Positions 27,853 to 38,169 of a stretch of DNA of 64,000 nt are shown here, one piece after another. A program made the position numbers and the translations under genes. The notes below the pieces were generated by a model. It was not told the origin of the DNA, did no database searches, and was given only the letters and a program-made list of their open reading frames with translations. Location: positions 522,902 to 586,901 of the forward strand of contig NZ_SNZA01000001.1 of assembly GCF_004363305.1 (NCBI RefSeq). The letters run 5' to 3'. Each line of letters opens with the position of its first letter. Position 1 is the first letter of the stretch. The stretch comes from Marinomonas communis. GTDB taxonomy: Bacteria > Pseudomonadota > Gammaproteobacteria > Pseudomonadales > Marinomonadaceae.

Positions 27853-28663
27853 AGGGTGGCTCCTCTTTAAATGGTAAAAAGTGAGGACCTAATGCAGGCT
27901 TTGGCACACCAAAATGCTCAGGAAACTCGGCATCAACAAAATACAAGCCATAAGGGGGGGCCGTAACACCTCCTTGAGCACGGTCTTTTGCCTCAAGTAC
28001 TTGCTTCGCCCATTCGACAGGCTGCTCCCCAGCACCGATTGTCATCAGAACCCCAGCAAAATTACGGATCATATGATGCAAAAATGCATTCGCTCGAACA
28101 TCTAGCACAATGTACTGCCCGAATTGATCAACAGAAAAATTCAGGATAGTTCGAACTGGGCTATGCGCCTGACACCCTACGGCACGAAATGAAGTAAAAT
28201 CATGAGTACCAATAAAATACTCACAAGCCTCCTTCATTGCCGAGACATTTAACTCTTTATAAGTCCAAGTAACACCCTTGCCCATTACCGCTGGCCGGAA
28301 TTCAGATTGGTATATCACATAGCGATAGCGGCGACTGACTGCACTAAATCTAGCATGAAAATCCTCGGCAACATTCGCTGCTGCTTTCACTGAAATATCT
28401 GGAGGTAAATGGGTGTTTACACCGAGCGTCCAAGCTCTTAATGGCCGCTGGACATGCGTTTCAAAGTGAACAACCTGTGCACTTGCATGAACGCCTGCAT
28501 CAGTGCGTCCAGCGCAAATTACATTGACAGGATGATTAGCAATTTTTGAAAGGGCGTTTTCTAAACATTCTTGAACGGTGGCAACATCAAATTTTTGAGC
28601 TTGCCACCCTTTGTAGGCTGCCCCGTCGTATTCCACGACTAGGGCCACTTTTTGATTACTCAC
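27836..28663 (-). CDS. truA: tRNA pseudouridine(38-40) synthase TruA
   Basis: The 275-residue enzyme modifies uridines 38-40 of tRNA anticodon arms. The catalytic aspartate is D55 in CAGRTDAGVHA, and ALVVEYDGAAYKGWQ at the N-terminus and FLHHMIRNFAGVLM are conserved. Its start overlaps the fimV stop by 8 bases, the usual fimV-truA arrangement. Confidence 0.94.
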   Translation of the reverse strand: MSNQKVALVVEYDGAAYKGWQAQKFDVATVQECLENALSKIANHPVNVICAGRTDAGVHASAQVVHFETHVQRPLRAWTLGVNTHLPPDISVKAAANVAEDFHARFSAVSRRYRYVIYQSEFRPAVMGKGVTWTYKELNVSAMKEACEYFIGTHDFTSFRAVGCQAHSPVRTILNFSVDQFGQYIVLDVRANAFLHHMIRNFAGVLMTIGAGEQPVEWAKQVLEAKDRAQGGVTAPPYGLYFVDAEFPEHFGVPKPALGPHFLPFKEEPPYVLPR

Positions 28664-30995
28664 TTGGGAACATGCGCTCCATCATACTACTTGCTTCAGC
28701 TACCTGGCTTTCATTGCCAGCATTTATAACGTCTTCAAGTATAACACGAGCGCCCTCTTCATCACCCATATCCATGTAGGCACGAGCCAAATCTAATTTC
28801 GTTGCAACCTCATCGCCACTGGCATCAAAGAAATCAATTGGTTCTTCGTCATCGTCGTCATCAGAGCTGTTTTCCATATCAGCAGCAGCTTCATCAGCAC
28901 CAAACTCAGGGACGTCAAGGCCACCAAATTCATCTTCTTCCTGAGCCTCGGCAAGCACTTCATCAATGCTATCAGCCAACGCAGTATCTGGCTCAACATC
29001 AAACACAGATGACTCATCCACATCATCCTGCTCATCTTCAGTGAGAAGATTATTTACAAAGCTCTCTTCTTCAGAGAAGTCTTCAGACTCCTCTTGAACC
29101 TCGAAGTCATCACTGTTCAGTTCCTCTTCTGAGTCTAGCCCAGACAAGGTATCTTCTAAATCAAAGCCTTCTTCGGTGTTAAAGATATCATCTTCTGCCA
29201 AGCTTGCAGGATCTTGCTCAGCCACCTGCTCTTCAACTGCCGCATCAAAATCTTCTAGGTTTGTATCTTCCACTTCGAATTCAGAGAATGGATCATCGCT
29301 TGAATCCTCATCAGCCAATTCGTCCATTTCTGCGCCAAGTGCATCATCAAAAGCTGAATCAGTCGCTACATCATCCAACTCAGGCACTTCAAACTCATCA
29401 AAGGCATCTTCTTCAGGCAAAGACGACTCTAAGTCTGCTGATGCAACAGTCTCATCAAACCCTTCAAAACTTTCTTCTTCTGGAGCGTCGACTTCAAAAT
29501 CAAAAGCAAATGGATCCTCTTCTTCTATCTGCTCTTCAGTCTCTGCAAAAGGATCACTTTCAGGCTCTGGTTCAGCCACAGCTTCAGCTGCGGCAACAGC
29601 AGCCACAGGTGCAGCAGCGGCTGCTGGAGAAAGATCAAACTCATTAGACTCTTTAGAGGAGTCTTCTTTCTCGGCCTTATTTCTACCTGAACGCTTGATA
29701 AGCATACCGATCAGCAAGCCAAGAAGCAGCAGAACCGCGCCAGCAATTGACAAAATAATCGGGTTTCCAAAAATCTTATTTGACCAAGAAGCCTCTTCAA
29801 TTGCCTCTTGTTCACGGCGTAACTGATCAGCTTCCAGCAATTGATCTACAGTATTCTTCTGTTCCTGCATAGCCTGCTGAGCACTCGTAAATTGGCGCTG
29901 CAGCTCAGCCATCTGTTGATCTTTTAAAGAAATCAAACGTTCAAGTGTAGCAAGCTGCTCATTCAGCTCACCCAACTTGTCATTTAATTCAGCCTTCTCT
30001 CGAACTTCCTTATCAAGCAATTCATTAGTTGAAGAAAGCTCTGACTCTAACTCCCCTATACGCTGTAGATCGGCTTCATTGGAGCTTGCATTTTCTTCAG
30101 GAAGAACATTTTGACCAGATGCCAATCGAAGTGTGTCACTAACAGGCATTGCTGGCGCAGGTTCAGCATTACTACTCGCTTGAGTATTCATTTGCTCGTT
30201 TGCGATCAACTCATCCAGCTTACCAGCCTGTTTGAGTGCCATCCAGGCTGCGTGTTGGCGAGCAAACTCAGCCTCAGAGGTCGCCTTATTAAACAGCTCA
30301 ATTTGTTCTCGAGTAGGCAAACGTAATACAGCTCCTTCGCGCAGGAGGTTAATATTGTTTGCATAAAAAGCATCTTGGTTAAGCGCTTGAATCGCCATCA
30401 TTGTTTGATAGATGGTCAACTGATTAGTAGGACGATTTTTACCCGCGATAGACCAAAGGGTATTGCCTTTTTTAACGGCCAACTCGCCTTGTCCAGCCAT
30501 AGAGAGGGCTTGTTCGGTTTCAGTGCGGAAAACTTGGTTTGATACAGTTTGAGGCGGCGGCGGTGTTACAGCCTGAACCACTTCAGGCTGAGATTTTTCA
30601 ACAAGAGCGGATCTATTTAAAGGAGCACTGTACTCACGAACAACTTGGCCGCTAGGCCAACCAGCAGCCAACACAAAATTTAGCTGATCAACGTTCAAAG
30701 GAGCTTGTGATTGTACAGTCACTGCTAACTGACCATTCTCATTAACCACCCCAAATCGTAACTGGGATAAAGTTCTTGTTAACGGAACCCCTGCCTGTCT
30801 GAACTCACTCTCAGAACCAAGTCGGATGGCAATATCGCCTGGGCTTAAGCCTTCTGTGTCCGATAGCTGTATCCTACCTCGGTACGGCTCATCAAACTGG
30901 GATTGGGAAGTCAGTTCGCCCAGCTCCAAAGCATATCCATTGGACATGTACAGCGCGCTGGAAACGGCCAAACTAATCAGCGTTTTTTTGAGCAT
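28656..30995 (-). CDS. fimV: FimV-like polar hub protein
   Basis: From the ATG at 30995 the protein has 779 residues. A ribosome site (AGGGAAG) precedes it, and the sequence begins with a signal peptide (MLKKTLISLAVSSALYMSNGYA). A FimV N-terminal domain (ELGELTSQSQFDEPYRGRI) and a periplasmic LysM domain (KKGNTLWSIAGKNRP ... NNINLLREGAVLRLP) follow, then a coiled coil (ELESELSSTNELLDKEVREKAEL), one transmembrane helix (NPIILSIAGAVLLLLGLLIGMLI), a very acidic cytoplasmic region, and the C-terminal FimV TPR-like domain (TKLDLARAYMDMGDEEGARVILEDV). FimV organises polar machinery including type IV pili and chemotaxis. The first 29 codons of the longer reading are rejected. Confidence 0.92.
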   Translation of the reverse strand: MLKKTLISLAVSSALYMSNGYALELGELTSQSQFDEPYRGRIQLSDTEGLSPGDIAIRLGSESEFRQAGVPLTRTLSQLRFGVVNENGQLAVTVQSQAPLNVDQLNFVLAAGWPSGQVVREYSAPLNRSALVEKSQPEVVQAVTPPPPQTVSNQVFRTETEQALSMAGQGELAVKKGNTLWSIAGKNRPTNQLTIYQTMMAIQALNQDAFYANNINLLREGAVLRLPTREQIELFNKATSEAEFARQHAAWMALKQAGKLDELIANEQMNTQASSNAEPAPAMPVSDTLRLASGQNVLPEENASSNEADLQRIGELESELSSTNELLDKEVREKAELNDKLGELNEQLATLERLISLKDQQMAELQRQFTSAQQAMQEQKNTVDQLLEADQLRREQEAIEEASWSNKIFGNPIILSIAGAVLLLLGLLIGMLIKRSGRNKAEKEDSSKESNEFDLSPAAAAAPVAAVAAAEAVAEPEPESDPFAETEEQIEEEDPFAFDFEVDAPEEESFEGFDETVASADLESSLPEEDAFDEFEVPELDDVATDSAFDDALGAEMDELADEDSSDDPFSEFEVEDTNLEDFDAAVEEQVAEQDPASLAEDDIFNTEEGFDLEDTLSGLDSEEELNSDDFEVQEESEDFSEEESFVNNLLTEDEQDDVDESSVFDVEPDTALADSIDEVLAEAQEEDEFGGLDVPEFGADEAAADMENSSDDDDDEEPIDFFDASGDEVATKLDLARAYMDMGDEEGARVILEDVINAGNESQVAEASSMMERMFPSE

Positions 30996-31112
30996 AAGCT
31001 TCCCTTTCTTGTTAAGACCCGACGACAAGTTTAGCTCAAGTATCTTATACGGGTCGCCATTTATCAATAGCTTTAGAATCAATGGTTTGGCGAATATCAG
31101 ACTTTAAGAGCA

Positions 31113-31850
31113 TTAAGGCATCTTATTAATAAATTGTGTACGGTAAAAAAAGCCCTGCACACAATCCACTTCAAGCATTTTGGCCGTCTGAAGATCCGCT
31201 TCCGTCTCGACACCTTCCAAAATAATCTTCTTATCCGTCATTTTGGCAAATTGAATCATTTGACGGACAAATTTCATAAATACATCATTATGCTGCATTC
31301 TCAATACACATCGATCTAATTTAACCCACTTCACCAATTGCAATACCGAAACAGAAATCATCGAATGCGGATGACAAAGATCGTCCAAAGCGGTGTCAAT
31401 ACCCAACGCGTCAAACGCTTCAATCATAGATAAGCTCATAATTGCATCGTTTATCTCAGAGTTTTCAATAAGCTCCACAACAATTTCTGATTCTTTTTGT
31501 TTACGAATCAGCTGAATAAACGGGTTGTTATGAGCTTCTACATCCGTTGCAAAAAATGCATCTTGGTCAAGATTAACAAAAAGGCGTGTCTCCGGGGACT
31601 CTGCAAGCTGAAGCTTCTTTTGTAGATATTCCACCTGAAACAGTGTGATGGGGTTTTCATGCAATGATGCATATATTAAATCTGGCCTTACCGACTCACC
31701 ACCATAATTATAGAATCTCGATAGGGCCTCATATGCCACTACTTCACCAGTACTGAGCTCAATGATTGGCTGATATTCCACACCAAATCGCTCAGACTGA
31801 ATAATCTCAAGTAAAACTGATTTACTTAGTGCCCCATGAGAAGTCGTCAT
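31113..31850 (-). CDS. EAL domain protein (possible c-di-GMP phosphodiesterase)
   Basis: The ATG at 31850 gives 245 residues; a GTG at 31880 is an alternative start with ten more residues and no better ribosome site. The EAL domain fills almost the whole protein: EAL in VAYEALSRF, the Asn of FVNLDQD, the Glu of VELIENSEI, KLDR, EGVET and VQGFF are all present. However, the loop 6 region reads ALDDLCHPHSM in place of the usual DDFGTGYSS, so only the aspartates remain. Metal binding may be retained while dimerisation and turnover are doubtful. There is no sensor domain. It lies upstream of fimV on the same strand. Confidence 0.82.
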   Translation of the reverse strand: MTTSHGALSKSVLLEIIQSERFGVEYQPIIELSTGEVVAYEALSRFYNYGGESVRPDLIYASLHENPITLFQVEYLQKKLQLAESPETRLFVNLDQDAFFATDVEAHNNPFIQLIRKQKESEIVVELIENSEINDAIMSLSMIEAFDALGIDTALDDLCHPHSMISVSVLQLVKWVKLDRCVLRMQHNDVFMKFVRQMIQFAKMTDKKIILEGVETEADLQTAKMLEVDCVQGFFYRTQFINKMP

Positions 31851-31923
31851 ATTCCAATAATATCCATCTTTAAAAACCACCTACATGATAATAAATATCA
31901 TTTGCTTTAACAATTTGAAGAAC

Positions 31924-31955
31924 ATAAAAAAACCCTGCCGGAAGCAGGGTTTTTC
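31924..31955 (-). terminator. Intrinsic terminator of groESL
   Basis: AACCCTGC (31931-31938) pairs with GCAGGGTT (31944-31951). T-runs lie on both sides when read in either direction. On the minus strand it follows groEL, about 48 bases after the stop. Confidence 0.85.
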
Positions 31956-31999
31956 GTAGATGTATAGCTAGAAATAAGAAGCTAATGTAATCCCTAGGA

Positions 32000-33667
<1,668 letters not shown>

Positions 33668-33693
33668 CTAATCGTTGATTAAACAAACAAGAC

Positions 33694-33984
33694 TTAGGCT
33701 TCGATAATGCCGTAGATTTCGTCTTCTTTCATGATAAGTAACTCTTCGCCATTTAGCTTAACTGCTTGACCCGAGTACTGACCGAATAAAACGGTATCAC
33801 CTACTTTTACTGCAAGCTCGCGTACGTCACCGTTAGACTGAATACGACCCGTGCCCACAGCCAAGACTTCACCCTGAGTTGGTTTCTCAGTGGCAGACCC
33901 TGGTAGAACGATACCAGATGCAGTAGTTGTTTCTTCTTCTTTACGGCGAACAACAACGCGATCGTGCAAAGGACGAATATTCAT
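33694..33984 (-). CDS. groS: 10 kDa co-chaperonin GroES
   Basis: The 96-residue protein starts [18 protein letters not shown] and contains the mobile loop ([13 protein letters not shown]) and the roof loop region ([18 protein letters not shown]). It caps GroEL. The operon promoter appears heat-shock controlled (see the entry at 34072). Confidence 0.97.
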   Translation of the reverse strand: MNIRPLHDRVVVRRKEEETTTASGIVLPGSATEKPTQGEVLAVGTGRIQSNGDVRELAVKVGDTVLFGQYSGQAVKLNGEELLIMKEDEIYGIIEA

Positions 33985-34071
33985 TGATCTATATCTCCAA
34001 AGTTAATCAATACCAGGACTCCCCTGGCCGGATTAGCCCCACTCTTCTGGTGGGATTCGTTATCGAATTGA
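33985..34071 (-). promoter_or_regulatory. groESL 5' leader with two small hairpins
   Basis: The leader between the sigma-32-like promoter and groES holds CCAGG/CCTGG (34013-34017, 34022-34026) and CCCAC/GTGGG (34038-34042, 34050-34054). Their function is unknown; they could stabilise or regulate the mRNA. There is no CIRCE palindrome. Confidence 0.4.
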
Positions 34072-34100
34072 TTTATGCGGTTAGCCCATTTTTTTTCAAG
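34072..34100 (-). promoter_or_regulatory. Sigma-32-like heat-shock promoter of groESL
   Basis: On the minus strand, CTTGAAA (34094-34100) is followed after 13 bases by CCGCATAAA (34072-34080), close to the sigma-32 consensus CTTGAAA-N11-16-CCCCATNT. It sits just after the fxsA stop. Confidence 0.65.
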
Positions 34101-34112
34101 GGCAAAAAACAA

Positions 34113-34589
34113 CTATTTTTTCTCAATGTGATCATTTTTTTCCGTTTCAGAACGGTATTCACCTTCGATCACATCCTCTCGTGTGTAATGGCCCTGTGCA
34201 TCACGGGTAGACCACGCTGCGCGCATATTCATGCGACTCTTTAGGAAGTCTAGAGACACCTTAGCAGCGACAGCTTTTCGTAACGGTGAAATCAACAACA
34301 ACGCACCAATAGCGTCCGTCACAAAACCAGGAATTAACAGACAAACGCCAGCAAAAGCCAACATGATACCCTCCGCCATTTCTGAGGCTGGCAGCTCACC
34401 TCGGCGCATTTTCTCTTGCGCACTACGATGGGTTTCAAACCCTTGGCGACGAATTAACGTAATACCGACAATGGCGGTCAAAAAAACCAGTGCAATGGTG
34501 GTCAAGCTTCCGATTTGTGAGCCAACTTTTATCAATACGGAGAGCTCAACCACAGGAATTAATATAAAAAGCAATAATGCAAAACGCAT
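34113..34589 (-). CDS. fxsA: FxsA family membrane protein
   Basis: The 158-residue protein has hydrophobic segments (RFALLLFILIPVVELSVLIKVG, TTIALVFLTAIVGITLI, IMLAFAGVCLLIPGFVTDAIGALLLI) and the family signatures VGITLIRRQG and PGFVTDAIG. FxsA was named for suppressing F exclusion of phage T7 in E. coli; its normal role is unclear. It precedes groESL, a common gene order in Gammaproteobacteria. The C-terminal tail is charged and cytoplasmic. Confidence 0.88.
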   Translation of the reverse strand: MRFALLLFILIPVVELSVLIKVGSQIGSLTTIALVFLTAIVGITLIRRQGFETHRSAQEKMRRGELPASEMAEGIMLAFAGVCLLIPGFVTDAIGALLLISPLRKAVAAKVSLDFLKSRMNMRAAWSTRDAQGHYTREDVIEGEYRSETEKNDHIEKK

Positions 34590-34639
34590 GGTAACCTTCT
34601 TTCTTTCTGATTGTATCTTTGACTATTTAGGGGTGATTC

Positions 34640-34951
34640 TTGGCGAATCAAGAGACAGAGGCATTTAAAACACGTGTTCTATTTGTTCTTGCACACTTAG
34701 AAGAAGGTGAAATCACGTCATACGGTGAACTTGCAAGACAAGCAGGCAATGCGCGCTATGCACGTTTAGTTGGTCAAATTTTAAAAAAATTGCCCTCGGA
34801 CACTCATCTACCCTGGTACCGAGTTGTAAATAGCCAACATAGAATTAGTTTCACCGAAGGAACGGATGCTTATGCACGACAAAAAGTGAAATTAGAACAA
34901 GAAGGCTGGATTGTGGTAGGTCAAAAGCTCATGCAAAAAGAGGCGCCTTAG
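34640..34951 (+). CDS. Alkyltransferase-like (ATL) DNA-binding protein
   Basis: This 103-residue protein has the MGMT C-terminal DNA-binding fold but carries PWYRVVNSQ in place of the PCHRV active site, so the alkyl-accepting cysteine is replaced by tryptophan. That is the mark of ATL proteins (E. coli YbaZ, yeast Atl1), which bind O6-alkylguanine and hand it to nucleotide excision repair. The start is TTG at 34640 with a GGGGTGA ribosome site 5-6 bases before it; no ATG lies nearby in frame. The gene is divergent from fxsA by 50 bases. Confidence 0.88.
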   Translation: MANQETEAFKTRVLFVLAHLEEGEITSYGELARQAGNARYARLVGQILKKLPSDTHLPWYRVVNSQHRISFTEGTDAYARQKVKLEQEGWIVVGQKLMQKEAP

Positions 34952-34995
34952 GCACCTCTTCGAAAACACAATCTTGTTATGTTCATCACACAGTA

Positions 34996-35481
34996 TTAAT
35001 CACGGAAGTTATTGAATTGCACTGGCAACTCAAGGTCCGCGCCACGCAATAACTGCATCACTTGCTGCAGATCATCACGCTTTTTACCAGTCACACGCAA
35101 TTGTTCACCTTGAACTTGCGCCTGCACTTTGATCTTGCTGTCCTTGATCATTTTAACTATTTTCTTCGCTTCAGCCTGATCAATACCTTCTTTTAGCTTG
35201 ATCTCTTGAGTGGCACGTAAATTACCTTCAACCACTGGACCACGATCTAATGTCTTAAGGTCGATACCACGATTGACCAATTTCTGTCCCAAGATATCCA
35301 TCATCTGACGCAATTGCATTTCTGCCTTTGCTTCAAGGACAACAGCTTGCTTATCTTTTACAGTAAAGCTCGCATCAATTCCTTTAAAGTCATAACGTGT
35401 TGAAACTTCACGGTTTGATTGGTCTACAGCGTTCGTTACTTCGTGCCAGTTCAGCTCAGAAACGATGTCAAAAGATGGCAT
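34996..35481 (-). CDS. yajQ: YajQ family nucleotide-binding protein
   Basis: From ATG at 35481 (MPSFDIVSELNWHEVTNAVDQ) the protein has 161 residues, the usual length; GGAGG stands at the right distance. The family signatures NREVSTRYDFKG and VTGKKRDDLQQVM are present. Members bind nucleotides, and one in Xanthomonas has been reported as a c-di-GMP receptor. The five extra residues of the longer reading (MEEAK) are not typical. Confidence 0.9.
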   Translation of the reverse strand: MPSFDIVSELNWHEVTNAVDQSNREVSTRYDFKGIDASFTVKDKQAVVLEAKAEMQLRQMMDILGQKLVNRGIDLKTLDRGPVVEGNLRATQEIKLKEGIDQAEAKKIVKMIKDSKIKVQAQVQGEQLRVTGKKRDDLQQVMQLLRGADLELPVQFNNFRD

Positions 35482-35565
35482 TTTGGCCTCCTCCATTCGA
35501 TATTTACTCTTTGGGGCGGCATAATAGCAGGCTTACCGTTAAAAAACTTCTAATACGAGGCTTAA

Positions 35566-36516
35566 ATGACAAAAGATGAGTGGTTAGTAGTCGGCAATGG
35601 TGCCATCGGCTTACTGTGGGCGAGCAAGTTACGCCAGCTAGGTGAGCCTGTTACCGTTTTATGCCGTCGCGATGTACCAAGCGGCTTACTCACTGTCGAA
35701 GACTTAGATGAAGATGGATCTCAACAAAGCTCAGAATATGACATTCGTTTTATTTCCAAGGAACAGCTCGAAGGAAAATACACCAAGGTTTTACTTTGCA
35801 CCAAAGCATTTGATCTGGTTGCTGCCTATTTAGATATCCGCAAGCACACTAAAAAAAGAGGCCTAGTTGCCACACTGTGCAATGGCTTAGGCGCACAGCA
35901 TGATTTAATTGCACATCTTAAAAAACACCAGAATTTGTGGGCTGGCACCACTAGTGAGGGCGCCCAAAAACTCAGCGCTAACCGCGTCAAGAAAACAGGC
36001 CTAGGGGATACTTTTTTTGGACTTTTAACAGATGCAGATGAAAATTTCTTTGGTAAAGAATTTCCTTATCCAGGAGTGCAGTGCGAAAACATTGAACGTA
36101 GATTGATTGAAAAGCTTGCCATCAATGCTGTGATAAACCCGCTTACAGCTATATTTTCAGTACGAAATGGCCAAGTTCTTGAAACGCCAATACGAGGGAT
36201 TTTTGATGCCGCCGTGGCTGAACTTGCTCAGATTATGCAATTAAGTACGTTCAAATATGCGGAACTAGTATCCGATTTATCACAAGACCAATTGCACAAC
36301 CGAATTGCAAACGTTGCTCGTCTAACCTCGCTAAACTGCTCATCTATGTTCGAAGACATTCGCAATCATCGTAAAACAGAAAACGAGTACATTTCTGGCT
36401 TTTTCCATCGTCAAACCTCAAGCGGTCAGGCACCTATTCAAGACGCCTTCTATGCGGCTCTAAACGATCAGAGCAATTTGGAAATGCATAAAAAAAAGCT
36501 TCTAGAAATGTTCTAG
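35566..36516 (+). CDS. Ketopantoate reductase-like protein (PanE/ApbA family)
   Basis: The 316-residue protein has an N-terminal Rossmann fold (WLVVGNGAIGLLWASKLRQLG), the catalytic-lysine region LCTKAFD, and the C-terminal helical domain with EKLAINAVINPLTAIF and NGQVLETP. PanE reduces 2-dehydropantoate with NADPH in pantothenate synthesis. Several paralogues often occur in a genome, so the substrate is not certain here. Its stop lies inside the terminator stem. Confidence 0.8.
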   Translation: MTKDEWLVVGNGAIGLLWASKLRQLGEPVTVLCRRDVPSGLLTVEDLDEDGSQQSSEYDIRFISKEQLEGKYTKVLLCTKAFDLVAAYLDIRKHTKKRGLVATLCNGLGAQHDLIAHLKKHQNLWAGTTSEGAQKLSANRVKKTGLGDTFFGLLTDADENFFGKEFPYPGVQCENIERRLIEKLAINAVINPLTAIFSVRNGQVLETPIRGIFDAAVAELAQIMQLSTFKYAELVSDLSQDQLHNRIANVARLTSLNCSSMFEDIRNHRKTENEYISGFFHRQTSSGQAPIQDAFYAALNDQSNLEMHKKKLLEMF

Positions 36517-36526
36517 AAGCTTTATA
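36497..36526 (+). terminator. Terminator overlapping the PanE-like stop
   Basis: AGCTTCTAGA (36497-36506) and TCTAGAAGCT (36512-36521) form a perfect 10-bp stem around AATGT. The TAG stop lies within the right arm. A short T-rich tail follows. Confidence 0.75.
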
Positions 36527-36557
36527 TGCTCGCAGCCTAATAAAACTATTGGGCTGT

Positions 36558-37394
36558 TTATTTTTTTAGCATCGTCTTATCCTTGCTTAGGATAACTTTT
36601 TGATCTTTATACAATGCCCCAAGTGCTTTCTTAAACGTCGCCTTGCTGACCTTAAATGTTTTGAAGATGGTATCCGGTGCACTCTTATCCGTTAGAGACA
36701 TTTCACCACCGTTTTGCTTCATGTATTCGATAATCTCTTCTAACAGACCCGTTACCTTTTTGTAACCTGTCTGCTGCAAACTTAAATCGATTTTACCGTC
36801 TTCACGAACACGCTTGATAAAGGCTTTTAAATGATCACCTTTGTACACGCGCCCCACGACATCTTGGAAAAACAAAACTCCCCAATAACGGCTGTCTACA
36901 ATACACTTGTAGCCAATATCAGTACGATCACCAATAATGATGTCTACTTGTTCGCCAGTACGATAAGAAGGCTCGTCGCGATTCAACAAACGGTCAACCT
37001 TTGTCGTCGCAACAATGCGGTTTGTTGTCTGATCCAAGTAAACAAACAGAAGATGTGCTTGCCCTTCTTCAACACGTGTTTTTTGTTGACCAAAAGGCAC
37101 CAAAAGATCTTTTGGTAATCCCCAATCGAAAAATGCGCCGACCTGGTTAACAGAAACCGCTCGCAACCCTGCAAACTCGCCCACCTGAACTTTTGGCACC
37201 AAAGTCGTGGCAATCAATTCATCCTCAGAGTCTAAGTAAACAAATACTTCCAACTCATCACCGATGCGCAGGCCGTTAGGCACATAACGTTTAGGCAATA
37301 AAATTTCACCTAGTTGATCTGCATCGAGGTAGACGCCGAAATCTTTTTCTTTAACTACGCGTAAGCGGTTCATGCGTCCGATATTGGTTGGCAT
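36558..37394 (-). CDS. S1 RNA-binding protein of the CvfB/YitL family
   Basis: The 278-residue protein has the CvfB layout: three S1/OB-like domains (starting MNRLRVVKEKDFGVYLDADQLGEILLPKRYVP, then VGAFFDWGLPKDLLVPFGQQ, and GVLFFQDVVGRVYKGDHLKAFIKRVREDGKIDLSLQ) and a C-terminal winged helix (IIEYMKQNGGEMSLTDKSAPDTIFKTF). Such proteins bind RNA and affect gene expression after transcription in Staphylococcus. GGAG precedes the ATG at 37394. No operon partner is evident. Confidence 0.85.
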   Translation of the reverse strand: MPTNIGRMNRLRVVKEKDFGVYLDADQLGEILLPKRYVPNGLRIGDELEVFVYLDSEDELIATTLVPKVQVGEFAGLRAVSVNQVGAFFDWGLPKDLLVPFGQQKTRVEEGQAHLLFVYLDQTTNRIVATTKVDRLLNRDEPSYRTGEQVDIIIGDRTDIGYKCIVDSRYWGVLFFQDVVGRVYKGDHLKAFIKRVREDGKIDLSLQQTGYKKVTGLLEEIIEYMKQNGGEMSLTDKSAPDTIFKTFKVSKATFKKALGALYKDQKVILSKDKTMLKK

Positions 37395-37459
37395 ATTGAC
37401 TCCAAGGAATTAAGTAAGGTCGCGCACTATACACACAACCTGGTAAAAGTAAACGGTGT

Positions 37460-38014
37460 TTAAGCCTGTGTCATGCATTGCTGCATAAGTTTAGCCAAGG
37501 CCTCATGGCCAGTCTCTTCCATTAATTTAATATTACGATCAGGTATGGTTGCCGTATCGCCATAGAATTCTATGGCCTTTTCCAAACTTGCTTCACGCAG
37601 TATATGCAACATTGGGTAAGGCGAACGGTTAGTGTGGTTACTTACATCATCTTGTTCTGCACCCGAAAAACAGTACTTTGGGTGAAACGTTGCTAATTGG
37701 TAAACCCCTTCACACCCCTGTTCGTACATTAACTCTTCTGAATCATCGACAAAATCCAAGTAGCTGACGAAATCCTGAAACATAGTAGGAAAAATCATTA
37801 ATGTCGTTTCCACGTCAGGGTTTTGATCCAGAAAATCAATCTCCGCCATCAACTCTTCAAGTGCTATTGTCTCTTGACGAGAGCGCACTACAACATACCG
37901 CACTGAGCCACGCTCCACTTCACGCTTAGCAAAGGGGCATACGTTCATGGCAACGATAAAAGAACTGACCCACTTTTGTGTTTGGGCGACCACTAACTCT
38001 TCGGTTAAGTGCAT
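37460..38014 (-). CDS. DUF1415 family protein
   Basis: The ATG at 38014 (GAGG 8 bases before it) gives 184 residues; an upstream ATG at 38041 would add nine. The family body includes VVAQTQKWVSSFIVAMNVCPFAKREVERG, LMIFPTMFQDFVSYLDFVDDSEELM, and TNRSPYPMLHILREASLEKA. The function is unknown. The CPFAK cysteine and the YLDF region are typical of DUF1415. It has no signal peptide. Confidence 0.82.
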   Translation of the reverse strand: MHLTEELVVAQTQKWVSSFIVAMNVCPFAKREVERGSVRYVVVRSRQETIALEELMAEIDFLDQNPDVETTLMIFPTMFQDFVSYLDFVDDSEELMYEQGCEGVYQLATFHPKYCFSGAEQDDVSNHTNRSPYPMLHILREASLEKAIEFYGDTATIPDRNIKLMEETGHEALAKLMQQCMTQA

Positions 38015-38169
38015 GAAATAAACCTCATAATTTTTCGTCATTTTATTTCATTCCCAATAAGCGGTCTAATGCCTAACAAGAATTAATGAAATTAAATGAA
38101 AGAAACCTACGTCTTCAACAGGACAATGATACAATCACACCACAATTTACGTTTTAATTGAGAGCATAC

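Noticed and set aside
29176..29826. Plus-strand serine-rich reading inside fimV
   Set aside because: It is the antisense of the acidic region of FimV; serine repeats come from the reversed Glu/Asp codons.
31083..31112. FimV start further upstream of 30995
   Set aside because: The signal peptide and ribosome site place the start at 30995.
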